Part shown: in pieces, positions 12,148 through 22,850 of the stretch
Numbering within the stretch: position 1 is the stretch's first letter
Layout: each line of letters begins with the position of its first letter
Source of the DNA: Saturnia japonica
Taxonomy: Eukaryota > Arthropoda > Insecta > Lepidoptera > Saturniidae
Assembly (NCBI GenBank): GCA_033032175.1
Contig: CM065309.1
Coordinates: 20,150,001-20,214,000 of the forward strand
DNA: 64,000 nucleotides
Direction of reading: 5' to 3'
Position numbers and translations under genes: made by a program
The notes under the pieces: model-generated
Told to the model about the DNA's origin: nothing
Databases searched by the model: none
The model's input: the letters and a program-made list of their open reading frames with translations, nothing else

Positions 12148-12416
12148 CTAGCTGTGCCCTACGGTTTCCCCGTGTTAATTTTATAGTACAAACCTCGACA
12201 ATACACCAGTATAGGCAATTTTTTATATTTTGTGTAAAACTATTGACATTTTTATGAGGTATTAATTACTTTTTCAAATTATAATATAGCCTATGTTACT
12301 CGCTGATACTGTAGCTTTATATTGGTGAAAGAATTTTTAAAATAGATCCAGTAGTTTTTGAGTTTATTTTTTACAAACAAGAAAATCAAATCTTTCCTAT
12401 GTATAATATTGTAAAA
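12148..12416 (-). mobile_element. Non-autonomous Helitron (family H)
   Basis: On the minus strand the 3' end is 'gggcacagCTAG' (12148-12151 on the plus strand), followed by T. The 5' side has 'acaatattatacataggaaagatttg', a degraded form of the TCTATACTAATATTATAAAG start seen at other Helitrons here. It is short, with no coding sequence. The 5' boundary is approximate. Confidence 0.55.
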
Positions 12417-12713
12417 GAAAAAAACTACACTCCCTTTCGTAATATTACCACGAAATCGGTACATTTTATAACAAAAATTGATGGCAACAAAATTAATATA
12501 ATTCCATATGAATTCAACTGAGACATTCAATTCATGATGTTGAAGTTTGACAACATTGAAAAGAGTTCATAATAAAAAAAAATCACGTTTCGCGTCGAAT
12601 TCGTTGTAAAACCCATCAAACACCTGATACCGTGTCAAAATTGTCTTCATAGAAAAAAATAATGAGGTGCCGCCTAAGTAGTCAGTTATCGGCGATTTAA
12701 AGTTATAAGTACT
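12417..12713. other. Nothing recognised
   Basis: No gene or shared repeat. Confidence 0.4.
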
Positions 12714-13230
12714 ACAAGCTGGTAACCGTGACTTCGTCTGCGCAGGATTAGTACTTCGAGTAGCTTATCCATTCACTCAGACTTTTGCGTTTATAATATA
12801 ATTACGATAAGGATCAATTTATTACTATCAAATGTGCATTAGAAATAAATGATAATTTTTTATTGTATTTATGGTTCACTATTTTGGCGATAATGGCTTA
12901 CAAATAAAAGATAGGTATATGCTGTCGCGAGCTTTTTTGTACAAATATTTAAGATAAACATTTCCATTATACATTATATACATGTAACACTAAAGGTTTT
13001 TACAGCGCATGTCAGAATAGCTCACATTTTTCCTACTTACTTGACACTTATCGTTATACTTTTGACAGTTCACAAAATATCTTTATAAATTATAGCCTAT
13101 GTGTTATTCTTAGCTTATACTGGTATATTATTGTAAAGTTTCATTAAAATCCATTTAATAGTTTTTGCGTGAAAGAGTAAAAAACATCTATCCATACACT
13201 CAAACTTTCGCGTTTACAATATTCGTGGGA
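12714..13230 (-). mobile_element. Non-autonomous Helitron, family I copy 1
   Basis: The minus-strand 5' end is TCCCACGAATATTGTAAACG at 13230, preceded by A. The body is collinear with 58732-59378 over several hundred bases (shared 'aaatgtgcattagaaataaa', 'ggttcactattttg', 'ttgacacttatc', 'tttttgcgtgaaagagta'). The 3' CTAG end is damaged ('actacaagctggt'). There is no open frame, so it is non-autonomous. Confidence 0.65.
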
Positions 13231-13305
13231 TTATTATAAAGAGTTTGTTTGAATGTGAGAAGTAATCTCCGGAATAACTGATCTGATTCAATAAATAATT
13301 TTATT
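13231..13305 (+). mobile_element. Helitron 5' fragment
   Basis: 'ttattataaagagtttgtttgaatg' followed by 'taatctccggaataactgatctga' resembles the start of the Helitrons at 24613 and 28859. It directly abuts family I copy 1. Only ~70 bp can be recognised. Confidence 0.4.
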
Positions 13306-13840
13306 AATAGGAAGTTAATAGCGACCCATGGGAATATTTCGCACATTATAAAATTTAATCAGTCATATTAATTAAACTAGTTCTTAAGAGATAGTGCCTC
13401 CTACATGTTAGTTGAATATAGTGTTGATTGCTTTCATAATAAAATATTATAGTTTTTAGTGACAACATTAATTTAATTCACGATTTTTCTTCTCAACCAA
13501 TTTACGTAGCGTGGGCTGTGTATAAAAATCGATTCTTATGGAGTAAGTGGTAGTCGAGTGATTTATACAAGTGAACTCAGTTCTTTAGTTCGAACTCAGG
13601 CATGTATCAACGAACACGATCTGCTGATGGTTAAAGAAAACAACATGAGGAAACCTGAGCTCTTAAGAAATGATCTTGTAGTATGACTGTCTGTGGGAAT
13701 TATATAAAACTGTTGAGTTCATGGCGTTTTAAATCGCCAATACGTTGTGGATTGGCATGATGGGTAAGCCCGTGCCTTCCCTTGCCTTTATCTAGCAGTG
13801 GAATACTTACAAGCTGCTATTATTATATGTATTATTACAG
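13306..13840. other. Mostly unassigned; short retroposon-like scrap
   Basis: The piece 13745-13790 (around 'gatgggtaagcccgtgcc') looks like a degraded retroposon head but is too short to name. The remainder shows nothing. Confidence 0.3.
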
Positions 13841-14286
13841 CTAGTTGGCTGTGACCGCTCGCGTGCATGCTCGCGAATCGCGCTACTCTTGTTCCCGAAA
13901 AAATGCTTATTGTGGGTGATCCTTAGAAGATAAACGCATGCTTTCGCTGACTTTTTGTAGCCTTTTTAATATCTGCAATTAAGTATTACATGTATTACAT
14001 TACAGATAGACAAAAAAATGTCATATTATTATTATTATATTCTTTATTGCATAAAAAAAAATACAAATTGAGGACTTAATGCTAAAAAGCATTCTCTGCC
14101 AGTCTTCCAAGGGAGCAAGGGAAAGGTATATGCAAGGTGTGCATAATGTTAAGTAAAAAAAAAAGTTTATAACGGTGTTATATTGGTGTTTTGTTATAAA
14201 TACTGTATATACTTTCATACGCATTTGCTAAAAAACTGTTATTTTAAGATTACAAACAGACACTTCAATTTTATTAACTGTATAGA
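13841..14286 (-). mobile_element. Helitron, family F copy 3, with an internal insert
   Basis: CTAG lies at 13841-13844 and the minus-strand 5' end TCTATACAG is at 14286. It is collinear with 65-590 except that 14025-14170 (an ATT-rich run, 'gccagtcttccaaggga' and an A run) is extra and not in the other copies. The insert is presumably a later insertion of unknown type. No coding sequence. Confidence 0.6.
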
Positions 14287-14644
14287 AAATAATATTTTTA
14301 AATTATTGTTTGCTTTACGCATGTCGTTCACACCCTGCACCATCATAATACAGGTACACCCGTGCCCGAGCTGCGGTATACATTACAGATTATTTTTTTC
14401 CTAATTCCCGTCACGCGACACCGGCGGCCAGTCTCGAATATTATTTTCCTCGTTAACTCGTTGCAACTCGATACTAATAATCGAGTCGTGTATCGATAAC
14501 GGAAACCTTAGAAAGTTCCTAAAAAAGATATTAACATTTTTTTATTCGTTCTGTGTGACAGCTGGTGTAGTTTGCGGTTAACGGACTTATTGTGTTGCCA
14601 TAAATAAATGTTATAATCGGATTATTTTGTATTGTTTGAATTCT
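14287..14644. other. Unassigned, with a CpG-bearing patch
   Basis: 14400-14510 is less AT-rich and contains 'cgtcacgcgacaccggcgg'. No splice-site or open-frame evidence ties it to a gene. Confidence 0.3.
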
Positions 14645-14947
14645 GATTTATATATTTATGCGAGACAAACATCTTAGCATTCGATGGATTCACCGGGCGG
14701 GTGCCGGGTCCATCGTGTGGCAGACAGAGTAAATACGAGCAGGAAATACCCAGGTGTAGGTTTAAGAGGCTCCCTTATGATGAACATCAGCGCTCACCTT
14801 GACTGTCCGCGATACCCTCCCTGCCAAGCCAGATTTGGTAAGAGCCTGTTAATGCTGGTTTAGATACCCGTTCCAAAATAGAACTTACTGCAGTTCTCGA
14901 CAGGCCGAGGACTTTTAGCAAGTTAGTCCAGCAAAAAAAAAAAAAAA
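14645..14947 (+). mobile_element. A-tailed retroposon (SINE or LINE 3' end)
   Basis: A GC-richer ~280-bp block runs from about 14660 ('ccgggcgggtgccgggtcc') to 'agcaagttagtccagc' and ends in a pure A run (~14934-14947). Similar 'tatatttat' motifs lie just before (~14650) and after (~14955), which could be a target-site duplication. There is no clear tRNA-type A/B box and no open frame. An A-tailed SINE or 5'-truncated LINE is the best reading. Confidence 0.5.
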
Positions 14948-15424
14948 CATTGTATATTTATATTTATACACATAAGAAGTTACATTTCTTTGGCTTAGCA
15001 AAACAAAAATAAGTCAAAAAATTTGTACAATATGATGAAATTAGCGATCAATTATAATAATATAGATTAATTTTACATACTGACTTTTAATTTGATTAAC
15101 AATTTTACGATATAATAAACGCGCCAAAAAAAAAAAAATAGAATTTGAACTATTTTTCTTAAATATTCCCTTAACAATTTTGACAATAGATTGATACAAT
15201 CAATATCTTTAGTTATATTGTATTTGTAGTTATTTTCTTGGAAACGGCTACAAAAATTTGAATAAAACTTTGTATTTAGATTTTTTTTTTTATTGATTGA
15301 TTTTTATGAACAATATTTTGTGCACAATTTACTTTGAAGCGTGTTTCTTTTGGAGCTTTTGAATTATTATGTAGGTTTTTTCTTTAATATTTTTAAATAT
15401 GATATTTTATCTTATACTATTAAG
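14948..15424. other. AT-rich, nothing recognised
   Basis: Several T or A homopolymers, including an A run near 15125-15137. No supported feature. Confidence 0.4.
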
Positions 15425-15600
15425 ATATTAGTGACTTTTTGTGATATATTTTGGTGAATAAATTCACAATTGAAGTGGATTTTATGTAAATAATAACTAG
15501 AAACTTACATTTTGATTTGCCAAAAAACTAACTGGATAGTTCTAACGAGGGAGCCACCATCTTGTTACAGCAATGTTTCAAGATTACAACAACAATATAA
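15425..15600 (+). repeat. Unclassified dispersed repeat J, copy 3
   Basis: Shared 'gtgatatattttggt', 'gaagtggatt', 'ataactagaaac' and 'gttctaacgagggagccacc' in the family J order. The start is degraded. This copy keeps the 'gccaccatcttgttac' end. Confidence 0.6.
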
Positions 15601-15779
15601 AAAAATATATTCGCGTTACATTGATAGAATATGGATGAAAAAAGTTGAAATTAAATAAAAAGAAGAGGTTTAATGAATAGAAAAATAATACAAAGTTAAG
15701 CTTAAAGGACGAGTATCAAGTGTGCTTAACAATTAAAAAAAAAAAATTTCTTTCCAAGGTTTTGCATGAGATTATCGCA
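15601..15779. other. AT-rich spacer
   Basis: No feature seen. Confidence 0.4.
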
Positions 15780-15990
15780 CTATAGACGCTATCGGACGTA
15801 CGATTCATGACACGGTCGTAAAAAATTAGGTACTTTAATTGAAACGCCGTGGAGGGTCCCTAGTTCGATTCCCGGTAACCCGCACGTGCGATACAAGTGT
15901 TAGTTCCGTGTTCGCGTGTGCTTATAATAATAATGCGGGCTGTCCTTGTCATAACAGGATTGAGGTCAAGATCCCTTGTTTTCGATAAAG
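15780..15990 (+). mobile_element. tRNA-derived SINE-3 fragment or tRNA pseudogene
   Basis: A consensus-like RNA polymerase III B box, 'tagttcgattcccgg' (15861-15875), is followed by 'acaagtgttagttccgtgt', which resembles the body of common lepidopteran SINEs. No cloverleaf or convincing A box could be folded upstream, so it is not a functional tRNA gene. It is a single copy in this window. Confidence 0.45.
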
Positions 15991-16064
15991 GGCCTTGTAT
16001 AATACATTGGACCGAACTAGTTGGTGTCGCTTGTGTTGGCTAGAAGACAAAATAATTGATTTAG
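15991..16064. other. Spacer
   Basis: No feature seen. Confidence 0.3.
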
Positions 16065-17341
16065 TTAGTTATTCATTTTCTCCAGTTGTGTTGCTGTTTC
16101 CGAAAGAAGTACAATATCGTCAGCAAAACGGAGGTTACTCAGAAAATCGTCTGTTCTGATAATACCTTTTTTCCCAGTTTCGATTCTTCATGATGTTTTG
16201 ATAAACATTTATGAAGATTCTCGTTGAGAGAGGGTCACCCTGTCTAACGCTCCTAAGGATGTTTATTTCTGGTCCCAATTTCTCTATTTTAACGCGACTT
16301 ACACTTTTTTTATAAATACTTGAGAGTCAAATGCTTTGACATAATCAATGAAAGCAAGACTGAGTAGCTTGTTGTGTTCAAAATATTTATCTATGATTAA
16401 CGTCAGTGCGTGGATGTGGTCTGTAGTGGAAAAATCTTTCCTAAAGCCTGCTTGTTGGTTGATGGTTCTCTGTGTAAATTGAAAGGTGTTCTTCCAGAAA
16501 TGATGCAAACAATTTATAGATATTTGATTGTAGTCTAATAGGTCTGTAGTTACCAATTTCAGCAGAGTGTCCTTTCTTATATAGTAGTATTATAGTGGAT
16601 TCTGATTTCTCTATAAAGGTTTTTATAATCTGGCTGCTGTTTCCAATGTTTTTGATATACAAAAAGTTTTATTATTAGTAGAGCCTTCTTCCAGACCGGG
16701 AATCCAATTTTTACTTATGCTAAGCGCTTTAAGACCTCTTTTATACCTACCTGAAGAGCTTAGATGAGTTTCTAATATTTTAGTTCTTTGCTGTTCGTTC
16801 TCTTTTTTATTAGCTTGTAAATATTCTTAAACAGGTAACAGCGTTCTTCTTTCCCTTCATTTGTTAATTTTTTTTGTTGATTAATATATTTCTTCTTACA
16901 ATTAGATGTTTTATATAGTCTGGAATAGCACTTCGTTTTTTTTGTTGGCACTATTTTAATGTTTCTTAAACTCTCATGTATGGAATCATTAATTTGGCTG
17001 TACAAGTATTCAATATCCTTGTTTTCTTCTATATTGCTTATGTAAAGTCTTGAACCTAGAGATTTAATGAATAGTTCTTTAACTTCTATTATGTTTAGTT
17101 TAATATTATTATTACTTTTGTAATTGGCTTTACTCTTATTTGATTTAGATATTTGTACGGTACTTCTTATAAATCGGTGATCACTAGGAAACGACAGGTT
17201 ACTTAATATTTCTATATCTGTGATTTTTTCTTTATTATTACATAGTATATAGTCAATTTGGCTTTTAACTTTTTCTGGTGAGAGCCATATCCACATGCTC
17301 TTTACATTATTTTTGAATAAGCTATTAAGATACGCATTAAA

Positions 17342-17837
17342 TCAGTTGAGCCAGCGATAAGATCCGTCTAAAAATAAGAGAATCAGCAATCAAGACTATG
17401 GCTTAACGGATTTCTCAACAATCACAAAGTCTCATAATATTTCACAAACTCACAATTGATTATAACAATTCTGACTAATTTTTACCAATCTTACTTATCT
17501 TAAATAAAGACTATGTTTTATAAAGTTCTATCTCTTGAGTCAATGCTCGACAATGTGTTTTCTATCTGTCTCTCTCTATCATAAGGCTCGTGTCGAGTAT
17601 CTACTGTGATCGACACGAGACGGTTTCTTACCAGTATACTTAAATATACTCGCGAAGCTTACATCTCCCCCCCTTAAATAAAGACTATGTTTTATAAAGT
17701 TCTATCTCTTGAGTCAATGCTCGACAATGTTTTTTCTATCTGTCTCTCTCTATCATAAGGCTCGTGTCGAGTATCTACTGTGATCGACACGAGACGGTTT
17801 CTTACCAGTATACTTGAATATACTCGCGAAGCTTACA
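17342..17837 (-). mobile_element. LTR-retrotransposon remnant: U3, polypurine tract, full LTR
   Basis: Two copies of a ~164-bp sequence lie 174 bp apart in direct orientation with only a few differences. On the minus strand each begins TGTAAGC (at 17837 and 17663). Between them, directly before the second TGTAAGC, is AAGGGGGGGAGA (17664-17675), a textbook polypurine tract, which in LTR elements sits just upstream of the 3' LTR. The second copy continues past the first for ~155 bp to about 17342. A TATAAAA box at 17514-17522 precedes the point where the first copy ends, so the first copy corresponds to roughly U3 only. The interior (gag, pol, primer site) is gone. It is inserted within the RTE endonuclease coding region. 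The far edges are blurred by an (AT)n run at 17837-17857 and by uncertainty at ~17342. Confidence 0.65.
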
Positions 17838-17858
17838 TATATATATATATATATATGT
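17838..17858. repeat. (AT)n microsatellite at LTR edge
   Basis: About ten alternating AT units directly next to the start of the upstream LTR copy. It probably expanded at the insertion junction and hides any target-site duplication. Confidence 0.85.
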
Positions 17859-18084
17859 GTCATTTTCCCAACAGAACTGGAGTAGGACTTCACCTCGTTT
17901 GTCTCACATTCCATAACAATATTTACCTAGTATTCTTTCTTCACCTAGTACCCGTTAACCAACACGAGCGTTTAAGTCTCCTAGAAGAATTTGGTGTTTA
18001 ATTGAACTTGTTGAATTTGATGATCTCGAAGTAGCTTGCATCAATTGTGGGTGCATGGATTTGAATCACAACACCATATCAATT

Positions 18085-18672
18085 TATTACTCTATATTAT
18101 TATCTCAAAAATCAAATAATATTTATTCAATTTAGGCCTTAAGGATGCACTTATGATCGTGAAAGCACTACTGCCGGTTCGAAAAACATCCCAGTTATCT
18201 AGAAGAACCGGTAAGAAACTCTATCGCGTTTATCTTTTTTTTCTGTACAAGTGTTAATATAATAGGTACAATAATAATAATTTAGTGGATGCACAGAGAA
18301 GGAGTCACTTCCAGACATCACTATCATTCACATAATGATCCACCCTATAATAACCTTTTGACAGTAAAACCTGATTGACATGGTCCTTGAACTTGTCGTC
18401 TGACAAATCAATAATGTGCTTCGGAATCTTATTATAGAACCTAACACTATTACCCAAAATCTTTGATTAGTCTTATTAAAAATCTAAAAGATGGTACGAC
18501 TAATTTAACTCTATTTCTAGTATTAACTTTGTGCTGATCTTTGGCAAAATCTAGTTTGACTAAGTTTTTGTGAATACGAATTAAGTTATCAAGGAGTTAT
18601 TGGGAGGGTAAAGTTAATATAATATATTCCTGGAATTTGTCCTTAGTGGTCTGAAAGCTGATGCACAGGTTC
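18085..18672 (-). pseudogene. LINE 3' end: reverse-transcriptase C-terminus and 3' tail (family M)
   Basis: The minus-strand translation has L-I-R-I-H-K-N-L, then N-R-V-K-L-V-V-P, and later Y-N-K-I-P-K-H-I-I-D-L with F-K-D-H-V, in shifting frames. The K-I-P...F-K-x-H-V pattern is typical of LINE protein C-termini. It is followed by a 3' UTR with 'gaaccggcagtag', 'ttcacgatcataagtgc' and a final 'aataaat...tttgatttttga'. A second copy with the same coding and tail parts is at 30265-30798. It is 5'-truncated and frameshifted. It sits directly upstream of the RTE remnant on the same strand. The clade is uncertain. Confidence 0.65.
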
Positions 18673-19109
18673 CAAGCACGCGTCCATTCAACGATGTTCA
18701 TAATAATATCATTACAACAATTGCACGTAAAAACAAAATTCTATGAACCAGCCGTCATAAACAACATAACGATTCACAAGGCGTACGGGTATTAGAATGA
18801 ATAACATTATAATATTGATATTCATTAATGGTAGAAATGGCGGTTCGTGTGGTCACTGTTGTTCAACTATTCGTAGAACAATCGAGGAAGTACTCAAAAT
18901 CGTATACATTTCTGTACCTCAGAATTATCAGGGCATAAGTCACAACTAATTTCTTCTGATTTACACCATTATGTTTCTAAAGTAAACAAAGGTTAACTCC
19001 GATAACTGAGAACTTAAGAAGTTACAATTCATTTAGTTTTATTGTTATGAAATAGTTTGCGATCTTCGGGTAGACTTTTTTTACCAATCTTACCCGATGT
19101 TAGGTAAGG
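18673..19109. other. Nothing recognised
   Basis: No gene or shared repeat. Confidence 0.4.
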
Positions 19110-19322
19110 CTTACCTAGTGGGAAAATGGCTCTTAAGTGCAGCTGCCGGAACACACTTATAAGCACTTGATGACAGATCTTTTTTGGGTCTTAGCTACCC
19201 GAAAATGCCATAAAATTATACAATGGTTTCATTGCGATGCTTTCCTTCACTGAAAGCACAAGCTCATTGCAGGGAGTGGAACTTACGTTGATCGACGCGG
19301 AGTTAATACACGCTACGACCTT
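19110..19322 (-). mobile_element. SINE-1 copy
   Basis: Minus-strand order: 'tagcgtgtattaactccgcg', 'gatcaacgtaagttcc' (B-box region, decayed), 'gtgctttcagtgaagga', 'ataagtgtgttccggcagct', 'gcacttaagagcc'. It matches 25588-25857 without the last ~40 bp. The A-box side is cut short. Confidence 0.7.
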
Positions 19323-19714
19323 TAACTGTTCTAATTGAATGCGTAGAAATACACGGACAGATGTGAAAAAGGCTATTAACAGATATACTTAAGACATATA
19401 CGGATGTCTGCTCGGTCACTTTGGCAGCCTTGCAAAGCTTGCCGTTTCGGCTGAGTGCCTTTTGGGTACGCTAAAAAGTTCGTTCGAGTTATTAAGTCAG
19501 TCAACAGTGTAAAGTAGATAAAAAGAAAATATGTCAACAACACCTGTTATGTTGTAAAGTACCTTTAAAGTTAAGTTGTAACTTTACGATCTAAAATATT
19601 TAATTGTTTTTTCTGTCATCGTGCGACATCTTTGCTTGAAAAATAAATTAATTATTTTGTTAACAAATATTTGAAACATGTGTTGTAAATATTATAGTCT
19701 CTCAGTATAATGTT
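19323..19714. other. Nothing recognised
   Basis: AT-rich to mixed sequence with no supported feature. Confidence 0.4.
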
Positions 19715-20174
19715 ACTCCGCCGCTCCCGACTATCTAAAAAAAATTCTTACTGTGGGTGTTCCTTAGAAGATAGATGTATACTCTTCGTTACTTTTTTGT
19801 AGGTATTTTTAATGCCTACAATTATGCAGTATATTAATTTGGTATAACTCTTATAGTTAACTCAGCGTAAGCCACTTAATCATCCGAATTGATTCACTAT
19901 GACCAGTATTTTTTTATTTGTGCGGAACCTTTATTATTTTTCTAAAATAAAAGTAGCTTAAGTTACTCCCTATAATATCAGCTATCTATCAATGAAATAC
20001 CCGTCAAAATCGGTCCAACCGTTTTGGAGATTACCTAGTACAAACAGACAGACAGACAAATGTTAAAAAAATGGGTTTTTGTACTAGGTATCGTATAAAC
20101 TGTCATATGCATTTAGTAAAAAGCTGTTATTTTGACTTTACAAACAGACACTTCAATTTTATGAATTGTATAGA
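19715..20174 (-). mobile_element. Helitron, family F copy 2
   Basis: The minus-strand 5' end TCTATACAATTC is at 20174, preceded by A. It runs collinear with 65-590 through 'gaagtgtctgtttgtaaagtc', 'ggtaatctcc', 'ggttccgcacaaataaaa' and 'ggaacacccaca'. The final CTAG end is not preserved near 19715. A 79-codon frame across it is chance. Confidence 0.65.
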
Positions 20175-20392
20175 TAATGTATTATTCCCGAAGCATTATT
20201 ACTTTATGCAACGACATCTGCCCTATATTATCGAAATTTTTATTTCTTTAAAATTAAAAGAGGTTTTAGTTATATTTATTTGGTATCTACACATATTAAT
20301 TTTAATATAACTAGGTATATCTAAGTATTTATAATATGTAAACAATTAAATTATAATTATACTACATACGACTTATAAACACAAAATTATAT
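20175..20392. other. AT-rich spacer
   Basis: No feature seen. Confidence 0.4.
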
Positions 20393-22850
20393 TTTTTTAT
20401 GCAATACAGGAATGCGCTTGGCCTCAATCTTACCTGATGGAAAGTAAAGATGAGGCCGACGATGTATCGCGCTTACCTATTAAATGCCTATTTACCCTTC
20501 GCTTGTTGACTCCCAAATTATAGGTGGATGGAAAAACAGACGACGGGAGTGAATTCCACTCCTTTGCCGTTCGCTTAATGAACGACGAAGCATAACGCTT
20601 CGTGCGAATCAGGGGAATTTCTACGACATAAGGGTGGAATCCCTCACGGCGTCTAGTTGTCCTATGGTAGAACGGATTGAGTGAAATTAAATCGTGCAAC
20701 TCCTGTGCACACTCTCCAAAGTGCAACCTGTAAAATATTGAGAGTCAAGCTACTTTACGACGATGCTCTAGACTGAACAATTTAGCCTTCATCATTGCTT
20801 CATCGCCAACAAGTCAACGAGCTCGGTGCTCAATGGAATCGAGAGCGGCCAACTGATATCTGGCTGATTCATCCCATAGGTGACAGCAATATTCCACATG
20901 AGGGCGTACCTGTGCTTGATACAAGCTTAGAAGCTGGTTCGGTGTGAAATACCGCCTAACCTTGAAGAGGATCCCCAATTTCTTGGCAGCTGTTCTCGCC
21001 TTTATCTCGATCGATCGCCCAAAGTTGAGATCAGATATAAGTTGGACACCAAGGAGCTCAAGGTTGTCAACAACCTGAAGGGAAGACCCCCGAAAAGTAG
21101 GAGTCAGGAGAAACGGACTCCGTTTAGCTGAGAACAGACACGCCTGAGTATTTTCAGCATTAAATCCGACCAAATTCGCATCACCCCAGTCGGATACGAA
21201 CCTAAGGTTCAGATGCAAGCATTCGACCATAGCCTCTCGCTCATTATGGACCTCCTGTAATTTACCCTGCGGATTGGATAAGTACCTCTCAGTTACAGTG
21301 CTGTCGTCTGAGTACCCAACAATACCGGGTTTTAGCAGATCGTTGATGTGCAGCAGGAATAGTGTCGCTGAAAGTACAGATCCCTGAGGAACTTCGGCAT
21401 TTATAGCCATGGGGTCAGACGAGCAGCCATCAACAACCACTTGTATTGTCCGGTCCTTCAGAAAATTACTGGTCCAGGTTCGCAGGTGATCGGAGATTCC
21501 ATAAGCCCGGAGCTTGCTTAAGAGATTTGCATGCCAGATCCTAACAAACACTTTACTAACATCTAAAGAGACAGCAACAGCCTCTCCATGTTTCTCAATT
21601 GCCTCACCCCAGTAATGGGTGGCATACACTAGAAAATCCCCAGTTGATCGTTTTTGTCGAAAGCCGTACTGACGATCACTAAGAATATCGTTAAGCTCTA
21701 GGTATGCCAAAAGCTGCTTATTTAATATTCGCTCCATTACTTTGCAAAGATTATGGCAATTGAGCGTGTTAGAGCATGCATATATTCCTTCATAACTTTT
21801 CCTACCTCAGCCACTATTAGCGCCATCTACAAACAAAACCAAAAACTCACGTGCGACGAGTGACAGTTGAAAAAACAGACAAGACAAAACGTGTCGCCTA
21901 ACTGAGCGCATAAAACTATTGCATTTCCGTCACAAATTAAAAGTATAAATCAAATAATAGTTAAGCTCGGACTTCACAAACCCCGGGGTTCCATAGTGCT
22001 TCAACAGTGCGTTATGTGCAGTGCATAGAAGCCACAAAAGTTAACATCAGCATGCCCGAGGTGAGTGGCCGGCAAAATACCTATCCAAATTCCTACACCG
22101 CATGCTAGGGAGAAAACATCTAAAACAATACAGAGCGGTAGTTAGAAGGGTTGGCTCGGCTTCCCTTTTAGGAACTGGCTGGACGTTTGCAAGCTTCCAA
22201 GACTTTGAAACAATATCGGATTCCAGAGAGAGGCGGAAAAGGCGTGTCAAAGTAGGAGCCAACTCAGGTGCGCAGTATTTAAGTACTCTTGATGGAATGC
22301 CATCGGGGCCACTGGCTTTATTCACATCCAGATTTAGAAGCACTTTTCGCACGTCCTTAGTGCGGATTACAATTTCCCGCATTGCTGAACCGCACGAAGA
22401 TATTGTGGGCGGAATGCTAGAACCAGCATCTAGATGTGATTTATTCGCAAACTGGCTTGCAAAAATATTCGCCTTTTCAGTTGCAGAATGAGCCAGCGTA
22501 CCATCAGGTTTAATCAAAGGTTGAAGCGAGGGCCTAAAAAAGTTTAATTCGACTGACTTGACAAGAGACCAAAAAGCTTTGCTTCCTGAGGGATAAGTAG
22601 CAAGCTTGGCTCCAATGCGACCAATGTGGTCAAAGCAAGCTTTTTGGAGAACTTTCTTACTGAACTTGGTGGCTTTATTGAAGGCTTTCTTTTTATCTTT
22701 CAAATCCGGAGGTTTGTGGCAACGTGATTCAGCCCACGCTCGAAAAGCTAATACTTTAGCCTTTTCAGCTTCAGCACAATCAGCGTTGAACCACGGGCGA
22801 GCAACACCCCCGAGTGGTACGTCGGAATAAGAGTCGCAAAAAGTATTTTA
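20393..22850 (-). pseudogene. Jockey/CR1-type LINE, 5'-truncated, with reverse transcriptase
   Basis: Minus strand from 22850: endonuclease-RT linker (P-W-F-N-A-D-C), then RT fingers with N-K-A-S-G-P-D-G-I-P near 22320, a frameshift before N-Y-R (~22140), a foreign insert (21765-22115), then V-M-E-R-I-L-N-K, Y-G-F-R-Q-K-R-S-T-G, S-L-D-V-S-K-V-F, V-P-Q-G-S-V-L-S and the catalytic box as Y-S-D-D (21320-21330; usually Y-A-D-D). The 307-residue main frame (20814-21737) ends at a TGA, and a second in-frame TGA follows 23 codons later. The C-terminal domain continues to 20430 (F-Y-H-R-T-T-R-R, T-K-R-Y, W-N-S-L-P). The 3' end is 'gcataaaaaaat' at ~20393. The order and motifs are those of APE-type non-LTR elements near CR1/jockey. 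Several stops and shifts make it inactive. A deleted copy of its 3' end is at 51655-51862. Confidence 0.8.
21765..22115. other. Foreign insert inside the LINE reverse transcriptase
   Basis: Coding similarity stops after N-Y-R-S-V-L (about 22120) and resumes at L-C-K-V-M-E-R-I (about 21755). In related elements these two motifs are only a few residues apart. The ~350 bp between are therefore extra. They contain 'ccccggggttcc' and 'tagcgccatctac' but no open frame, A tail or tRNA box. The element type is not identified and the exact edges are uncertain. Confidence 0.5.

Larger units (their letters stand above)
16065..18080 (-). pseudogene. RTE-clade LINE, endonuclease plus reverse transcriptase, dead and interrupted
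   Basis: Read on the minus strand from 18080: an AP-endonuclease segment (V-V-I-Q-I-H-A-P-T, then a G-D-L-N-A-R-V-G motif at about 17960-17975), an interruption by an LTR remnant (17342-17837), then endonuclease resuming with W-I-W-L-S-P-E and Q-I-D-Y-I-L and the S-D-H-R motif. The reverse transcriptase follows: N-Y-R-P-I near 16550, Q-A-G-F-R, F-I-D-Y-V-K-A-F-D, V-R-Q-G-D-P-L-S, and the catalytic F-A-D-D box at 16116-16127. The motifs and spacing are those of RTE/BovB elements (APE followed by RT). At least two frameshifts and several stops break it, the N-terminus is missing beyond 18080, and the C-terminus is missing after the FADD region. It cannot encode a working protein. Clade assignment by eye is fairly secure. 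Confidence 0.75.

Noticed and set aside
22102..22830. Plus-strand open frames of 129 and 74 codons
   Set aside because: They are antisense to the LINE reverse transcriptase, whose minus frame shows clear domain motifs.
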